Below, piece after piece: positions 35,672 through 40,590 of a stretch of DNA of 40,590 bases. Source of the stretch: Streptomyces murinus (GTDB lineage: Bacteria; Actinomycetota; Actinomycetes; Streptomycetales; Streptomycetaceae); NCBI RefSeq assembly GCF_002154555.1, contig NZ_MUNF01000296.1:1-40590 (forward strand), given 5' to 3'. Numbering within the stretch: the stretch's first letter is position 1; each line of letters opens with the position of its first letter. Position numbers and translations under genes: made by a program. The notes below the pieces were generated by a model, which worked only from the letters and a program-made list of their open reading frames with translations, was not told the DNA's origin and searched no databases.

Positions 35672-37452
35672 TCGGTGCGCCAGAACCGGCGCGGCCGGAA
35701 CGGGTAGGTGGGCAGCGGCACGCGGTGGCTCGCCTCCCCCTTGTGCAGCGGACGGAAGTCCACCCGCCGCCCGTTCACCCAGGCGGCGGCGAGCGCGGAC
35801 AGCGCCCGGTCGTCGTCCGGCGCGGCCGGCACGATCCCCTGGTCGCCCTGCGGGAGGCCGTCGGCGTCCACCCGCGGCGCGGCGGCGGTCGTGACCGCCG
35901 GACCGCCCGCGGAGTCCGCGGACAGCGCCTCGATCAGCTCCTCGCGGCTGCGGACCACGGCCGCCCACCGGCGGTCCATCGTCCGGCGGCCCAGGTTGAG
36001 GCTGAAGCACACATCGTCGAGCCGCAGACCGGGGTCGGCCAGCAGCCGGTCCCGCAGCCGGGCGCGCTGCCGGGCGAGCGCGTCGTCGTCCAGGGCGGAC
36101 AGGGTGGCCAGGCGCGGCCTGCCGACGGCCTCGGGGGCGCGCTCGGCGAGCGCCGGCGCCTCTTCGAGCACCAGGTGCCCGTTGTAGCCGCCGCCACCGA
36201 TCGCGGTGATCCCGGCGCGCCGGATGCCGGCCTCCGGCTCCCAGTCCGCGGACTCCAGTTGGGGCACGAACGGGGTGCTCGGAAAGTCGATCTCCGGGTC
36301 GGGCTCGGTCAGGTTGATCGTCGGCGCCAGCGTCCGGTGGTACAGCGCCATCGTGGCCTTCATGGCGCCGAAGCCGCCCGCCACCACCCCGCCGTGTCCG
36401 ACGTTGCCCTTGACCCCGCCGATCGAGCAGGTGCCGGTCTGCTTGCCGAACGCCATGTTCACGGCGTGCACTTCGAGCTGGTCGGTGATCGGCAGCCCGA
36501 GCCCGTTGGCCTCGTACATGGACACCGTCTCCGGGGTGACACCGCCGACCTGCATGGCGGCCGCGATGCACGCGCTGAGCCGCTCGGGCTGCGCCAGCCC
36601 GTAGGCCATCGCGCTGACCCCGTTGTTGTTGATGGCCGAGCCCTTGACCACGGCGTAGACGTGGTCCCGGTCGGCGACGGCCTGGGCGAGCGGCTTGAGC
36701 AGCATGGTGACGACACCGCTGGACAGCGCGGCGCCGGTGCCGGCCGCGTCGAACGGGCGGCAGTGGCCGTCCCGGGACAGGATCCGGCCCTCCTCCCACA
36801 GATGCCCGCGCGGGTGCGGCAGCCGGACCATCGCACCGCCCGCGATCGCCATGTCGGTCTGCCCCAACAGCAGTGACTGGCAGGCCAGATGCACCGCGTA
36901 GTGGAATCCGGCGCACGCGGTGGTGACGGTGACGGCCTCGCCGGTCAGCCCGATGTAGTACAGCGCGTTGGACGTCATGGTGTCCGGCGACCACGCCAGA
37001 CCGTGCTCGATGGCCTCGGGACCGACCGACACCCGGTCCGGCGGAGTGCCGTAAAGGGCCGCCGTCTGCGGGTTGTTGGCGCCGTAGATGCCCATCTCGC
37101 CGGGCACCCGGTCGGGGTCGTAGCCGCCGTCCTCCAGCGCCTCCCATGCGCTCTCCACGAACAGCCGGTTCTCCGGGGTCATCGCGGCCGCCATCCGGTC
37201 GCTGATGCCGAACACCGACGGATCGAACGCGTCGTACCCGTCGAGGGTGCCGCAGGCCCGCACGTAGTACGGGTTGTTGATCAGGGTCTCGTCGACCTTG
37301 ATCTCGTCCTTCTCCAGGAACCGCACGGACTCCCTGCCGTGCACGAGGTTGTCCCAGAACTGTTCCTTGGTGCGGGCACCGGGCGCCTTGCACGAGATGC
37401 CGATGACGGCCACGTCGCCCGGGTCGTAGTCCTGCTCGGGACTTTCGGACAT
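35665..37452 (-). CDS. lctC: Stand-alone ketosynthase-like cyclase (SalC/LctC family)
   Basis: 595 aa from the ATG at 37452, with AGGAG 6 nt upstream. The N-terminus has a type I PKS KS fold (VAVIGISCKAPGA at 14-26) with nucleophile Cys180 in TVTTACAGF. The usual HGTGT His is Asn316 (YEANGLGLPITD), and the second His is kept as His353 (KGNVGHGG). After the KS core comes a post-KS linker ending in PTYPFRPRRFW, but no AT, KR or ACP. A lone KS with a changed triad next to A-PCP and P450 genes matches the salinosporamide SalC type, which forms the gamma-lactam-beta-lactone ring instead of elongating a chain. Confidence 0.85.
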   Translation of the reverse strand: MSESPEQDYDPGDVAVIGISCKAPGARTKEQFWDNLVHGRESVRFLEKDEIKVDETLINNPYYVRACGTLDGYDAFDPSVFGISDRMAAAMTPENRLFVESAWEALEDGGYDPDRVPGEMGIYGANNPQTAALYGTPPDRVSVGPEAIEHGLAWSPDTMTSNALYYIGLTGEAVTVTTACAGFHYAVHLACQSLLLGQTDMAIAGGAMVRLPHPRGHLWEEGRILSRDGHCRPFDAAGTGAALSSGVVTMLLKPLAQAVADRDHVYAVVKGSAINNNGVSAMAYGLAQPERLSACIAAAMQVGGVTPETVSMYEANGLGLPITDQLEVHAVNMAFGKQTGTCSIGGVKGNVGHGGVVAGGFGAMKATMALYHRTLAPTINLTEPDPEIDFPSTPFVPQLESADWEPEAGIRRAGITAIGGGGYNGHLVLEEAPALAERAPEAVGRPRLATLSALDDDALARQRARLRDRLLADPGLRLDDVCFSLNLGRRTMDRRWAAVVRSREELIEALSADSAGGPAVTTAAAPRVDADGLPQGDQGIVPAAPDDDRALSALAAAWVNGRRVDFRPLHKGEASHRVPLPTYPFRPRRFWRTEW

Positions 37453-37486
37453 GAAGGGCTCCTGCTCAAGTGGGTTGGGGGAACGC

Positions 37487-39301
37487 TCAGTTACCGGTGG
37501 AGGAGGCACGGCCGCGCAGCGCGGCACGGCGTACGGCGGCGCGCCGGCGGGCCGACTCGACCACCTCGGGGGTGGCGTCGCCGTCCTCGTCGAGCCAGCG
37601 GCCCAGCGAGTGGATGTCACGGAAGCGGAAGAGATCGGGCACCCGGACGCGGCGGTCGAAGCGCCGGGTCATCAGCCGGGCCAGCCGCACCAGCAGGAGC
37701 GAGTCGCCGCCGAGGTCGTAGAACGCGGCCCGCACGTCGATGCCCGCCGGTTCCAGGCCGAGCAACTGGCCCCAGATCTCGGAGAGCGCCACCTCGGTCG
37801 GCGTGCCGGCGGCCGTCACGGGCCCGCCCTCGGCGGCCGGTGGCTCGGGCAGCGCGGCGCGGTCGAGCTTCCCGCCCGGCGTCAGCGGCAGTTCGTCCAG
37901 GACCACGATCGCCCCCGGCACCATGTACTCGGGCAGTTCGGTGGCCAGCTTGCCGGTGATGGTGGCCTGGAGCTCCGCGTCCAGCCGGGCGCCGCCCCGG
38001 GGCCCGCCCTCGGTCACGACATAGCCGACGAGCCTGCGCCCGTGTACGACGGCCGCGGCCTCGCGGACCTCGGGGCAGCCGGTCAGCCGGGACTCGACCT
38101 CCTCCAGCTCGATGCGATGGCCGCGCACCTTGACCTGGTTGTCGGTACGGCCGACGAACTCCAGTTCACCGCTGTCGGCGCGGACGACGACGTCGCCGGT
38201 GCGGTACAGGCGCCCGCCGTCCAGGAACGGGTCCGGCACGAACCGTTCGGCGGTGGTCTCCGGCCGGTTGAGATAGCCGTGGGCGACGCCCGGCCCGCCG
38301 AGGTACAGCTCACCGGGGACACCGTCCGGCACCGGCCTGCGGTCCGCGTCCAGCACATGGAGCCGGGCACCGGCCGCCGCCGCGCCGATCGTGGGCTCGC
38401 CGGTCCCGTCCCTCGGCACCGGACCCAGCGTGCAGAAGACGGTGCCCTCGGTGGGGCCGTAGGCGTTGAAGACCTCCGCGCCGGTCTCCGCGTACACCCG
38501 GTCCACCAGCTTGCGCCGCAGCGGCTCGCCGCCGAACACGACCGTGCGCAGGTTCGGCGGCAGCCCGCCGGCGTCCAGGAGGGCGTTCGTCACCGACGGG
38601 ATGGCGTGCAGCAGGGTGACCTTGCCGGCGTGCGGGCTCTCGGGCAGATGGACGGTGCTCTCCACGAGCACGAGGGCGCCGCCCCGGCCCAGCGCGGGGA
38701 AGATCTCCATCACGGACATGTCGAAGCAGATCGAGCTGGCCGCGCAGACCCCGCCGAGGTCGCGGTCGCCGAGGACCTGGTCCCAGGCGGACAGCATGGC
38801 CGCGCAGCCGCTGTGCCGGATCGGCACGCCCTTGGGCGTTCCCGTGGAGCCCGAGGTGTAGATCACATAGGCGGTGTCGGCGGGTACGACCGGTACGGGC
38901 CGCTCCCCGGGCTCGGTCGTCACGGCCCCGTCCAGCACCATCAGGGTCGGGCCCGCCGGGCAGTTCTCCCGGGACGCGGGCGTGGTCAGCAGCAGGTGCG
39001 TGCCGCTGTCCCGGACCATGAACTCCAGCCGCTCGGCCGGGTACCTCGGGTCCAGCGGCACATAGCAGGAGCCGGCGCGCAGGACGGCCAGGATCGCGAC
39101 GAGCAGGCCGGGCGCGCGCTCGACGCAGACGCCGACCGGGACCCCGGGTCCGGCGCCCTCGGCAATGAGCCGCCGGGCCAACTCCCGGGATCGCTCGTCC
39201 AGTTCGCGGTAGGTCAGCGCCCCGGCGTCGGAGTGGACCGCGATGGCGTCCGGGGTCTTCCCGGCCTGTTCGATGAATCTGGCGTGCAGGGTCTGGGTCA
39301 C
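37487..39301 (-). CDS. lctB: NRPS adenylation-PCP didomain (SalB/LctB-like)
   Basis: 604 aa from a GTG overlapping the upstream stop (GTGA). Adenylation domain about 1-500: YVIYTSGSTGTPKGV, NAYGPTEGTVF, GELYLGGPGVAHGYLNRPE, YRTGDVV and GRTDNQVKVRGHRIELEEVE, then TPGGKLDRAALP. The carrier domain is about 510-590 with phosphopantetheine site Ser534 in LGGDSLLLV. The binding-pocket residues I can read by position are D, M, M, H, V, G, A, V, F plus the terminal K, a hydrophobic pocket; I do not match it to a known code. Leucine is expected if the product is of lactacystin type. Confidence 0.9.
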   Translation of the reverse strand: MTQTLHARFIEQAGKTPDAIAVHSDAGALTYRELDERSRELARRLIAEGAGPGVPVGVCVERAPGLLVAILAVLRAGSCYVPLDPRYPAERLEFMVRDSGTHLLLTTPASRENCPAGPTLMVLDGAVTTEPGERPVPVVPADTAYVIYTSGSTGTPKGVPIRHSGCAAMLSAWDQVLGDRDLGGVCAASSICFDMSVMEIFPALGRGGALVLVESTVHLPESPHAGKVTLLHAIPSVTNALLDAGGLPPNLRTVVFGGEPLRRKLVDRVYAETGAEVFNAYGPTEGTVFCTLGPVPRDGTGEPTIGAAAAGARLHVLDADRRPVPDGVPGELYLGGPGVAHGYLNRPETTAERFVPDPFLDGGRLYRTGDVVVRADSGELEFVGRTDNQVKVRGHRIELEEVESRLTGCPEVREAAAVVHGRRLVGYVVTEGGPRGGARLDAELQATITGKLATELPEYMVPGAIVVLDELPLTPGGKLDRAALPEPPAAEGGPVTAAGTPTEVALSEIWGQLLGLEPAGIDVRAAFYDLGGDSLLLVRLARLMTRRFDRRVRVPDLFRFRDIHSLGRWLDEDGDATPEVVESARRRAAVRRAALRGRASSTGN

Positions 39302-40590
39302 TGGTCCGTCTCCTTGGCCCGGCCGGCCGGCGCGACGGTGTCGAGTGCCAGGTCGGGGTGGGCGATCGAGTCGAAGAGCACGGTGCGGTAGAGCGCGAGC
39401 AGTGCCGTCACGGTCCGCTTCTCCAGATAGCTCGGTTTGTACTGGACATGGCCGACGACCTCGCCGCCGATCTCCGCCATCGAGATCTCCAGATCGAACT
39501 TGGCGAGGTGCCTGCGTACGGGCAGCGGTTCCAGGGGCAGCGCGCCCTCGGGCGCGATGGTGTCGCCGATGCCGTGGAAGAGCTTCACGGAGCGCGGAAA
39601 GGCGTCCGAGGAAAGCCAGTTGAGGACGACGTCGAACCAGGGCGAGCGGCCCTCGGCCCGCGGGGGCTTCAGTTCGGCCGCCAGCAGGTCGAGCGGATAG
39701 TTCATGTGCTCCAGCAGGCCGAGCGAGAACGCGTGCACCTCGCGCAGCAGCTCCCGGAAGCCACGGTCACCGGCCGGTTTCGCCCGCACCAGGACCGTGT
39801 TCAGGTAGTAGCCGATGGCGGACTCCCAGCCGGGTTCGGCGCGTTGGGCGATGGCGGTGGCAAGGACGGAGTCCTCGACGCCGGCCGCGCGGTTGAGCGT
39901 CGCGAAGAAACCGGCCAGCACCACGGTGCTGATCGACACCCCCTCGCGCACCGCGAACTCCCGCAGCGCCCGCGTCTCTTCGGCGCTCCAGCGGAAGGTG
40001 AGGTCGCGGCCCTCGTAGGTGACGCCGGGCGGGCGCTCGACGGGGGACAGATCGAGATGGGCGGGCGGGTCGGCGAGCCGCCGTGACCACCAGTCCAGTG
40101 CCGCCTCGGCCGCAGGACCGGCCAGCCACTGCCGCTCCCACTCCACGAACTCCGTGTAGGGAGCGACCGGTTCAGCGGTCGCCGGATCAACGCCCTCGTA
40201 GAACGCCTGGAGTTCGCGGATCATCACATCGGCCGACGCGGCGTCCGAGGCGATGTGGTGCACGAGGACCAGCAGATAGTGGTCGGCCGGCCCGCGCGTC
40301 ATCAGGACGACCCGCACCAGCGGCCCGTTGTCCAGGTCCAGCGGCATATGGCCGTACACGGCGAGTTCCTCGCGGGCCTGCTCGTCGTCCAGATGGGTGC
40401 TGTCCGTGACCAGGAACTCGTACTCCGGCTCGTCGAGGATGACCTGGTACGGGCTGCCGCCCGCCTCCACGAAGATCGTGCGCAGCGCGGGATGCCGCCG
40501 CAGCACGGCCGCCACGGCACGCTCCAGGGCCGGTGCGTCGACCTCGGCCCGGACCCGGGCGGCCACCATGAAGTTGTACGGCACGGCGTC
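39298..40590 (-). CDS. lctA: C-terminal condensation domain of a PKS/NRPS (LctA/SalA-like), 5' part outside window
   Basis: The frame is open to the window edge, so at least 430 residues are present and the start lies beyond. It is an NRPS condensation domain: VPYNFMVAARVRAEVDAPALERAVAAVLRRHPALRT (C1-C2 region), HHIASDA in place of HHxxxDG, then GYYLNTVLVR, NYPLDLLAAELKP and PWFDVVLNW. A condensation domain at the very end of one protein with A-PCP starting the next is the SalA/SalB arrangement. It would form the amide between the polyketide acyl chain and the aminoacyl-PCP. Confidence 0.85.
   Translation of the reverse strand, partial: DAVPYNFMVAARVRAEVDAPALERAVAAVLRRHPALRTIFVEAGGSPYQVILDEPEYEFLVTDSTHLDDEQAREELAVYGHMPLDLDNGPLVRVVLMTRGPADHYLLVLVHHIASDAASADVMIRELQAFYEGVDPATAEPVAPYTEFVEWERQWLAGPAAEAALDWWSRRLADPPAHLDLSPVERPPGVTYEGRDLTFRWSAEETRALREFAVREGVSISTVVLAGFFATLNRAAGVEDSVLATAIAQRAEPGWESAIGYYLNTVLVRAKPAGDRGFRELLREVHAFSLGLLEHMNYPLDLLAAELKPPRAEGRSPWFDVVLNWLSSDAFPRSVKLFHGIGDTIAPEGALPLEPLPVRRHLAKFDLEISMAEIGGEVVGHVQYKPSYLEKRTVTALLALYRTVLFDSIAHPDLALDTVAPAGRAKETDQ

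Noticed and set aside
35665-37452. Ordinary PKS module or fatty-acid synthase KS
   Set aside because: No AT, ACP or reductive domain, and the HGTGT His is replaced; stand-alone position after A-PCP fits the SalC-type cyclase better.

Overview
This is a high-GC actinobacterial chromosome segment, most probably from a Streptomyces or a close relative. The GC-rich third codon positions, GTG starts, ATGA/GTGA gene overlaps and gene families all fit. No rRNA, tRNA, IS element or CRISPR array was seen.

Layout. 1-3798 (+): end of an ECF-type vitamin/metal importer operon (a membrane-anchored partner, EcfT, a fused double ATPase and an S component). 3866-4014: a cobalamin riboswitch followed by a five-gene valine/isobutyrate catabolic operon (mmsA, acyl-CoA dehydrogenase, 3-hydroxyisobutyryl-CoA hydrolase, mmsB, enoyl-CoA hydratase). 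9757-11057: promoter, a second cobalamin riboswitch and the cobalt transporter cbtBA. 11174-17023: a PrpR-type regulator with a degenerate histidine phosphatase (-), divergent from the methylcitrate-cycle operon prpDBC (+). 16963-17913: an SDR (-). 18032-23424 (-): nrdI-nrdE-nrdF-thiI behind a third cobalamin riboswitch, two NrdR boxes and an 18-bp palindrome. 23477-26128 (-): metE behind a fourth cobalamin riboswitch. 26042-26749 (-): a GNAT gene that runs into that riboswitch. 26902-30677 (-): glyoxylate shunt operon aceA-aceB-hbd, divergent from a RamB-type regulator (31053-32459). 32611-33651: a Tat-exported alpha/beta hydrolase. 33732-40590 (-): right part of a lactacystin-type gamma-lactam/beta-lactone gene cluster (C-domain end of a PKS/NRPS, A-PCP, ketosynthase-like cyclase, P450, formyltransferase).

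How the genes fit together. Nearly every primary-metabolism operon here is the B12-independent alternative to a B12-dependent enzyme, or imports cobalt/B12. Class I RNR replaces NrdJ, MetE replaces MetH, the methylcitrate cycle replaces methylmalonyl-CoA mutase, and the glyoxylate shunt replaces the ethylmalonyl-CoA pathway. Oxidative isobutyryl-CoA breakdown replaces isobutyryl-CoA mutase. Four cobalamin riboswitches and two acyl-CoA-sensing regulators would switch these on when B12 runs short. I read this as a B12-independence island.

The most striking single gene is nrdF. At exact family spacing, three of its metal-ligand glutamates are replaced by Gln119, Ser179 and Lys213, the QSK signature of the metal-free (class Ie) radical subunit. 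The back-up reductase would therefore need neither B12 nor a metal radical cofactor. The second highlight is the proteasome-inhibitor-type biosynthetic cluster at the right edge.
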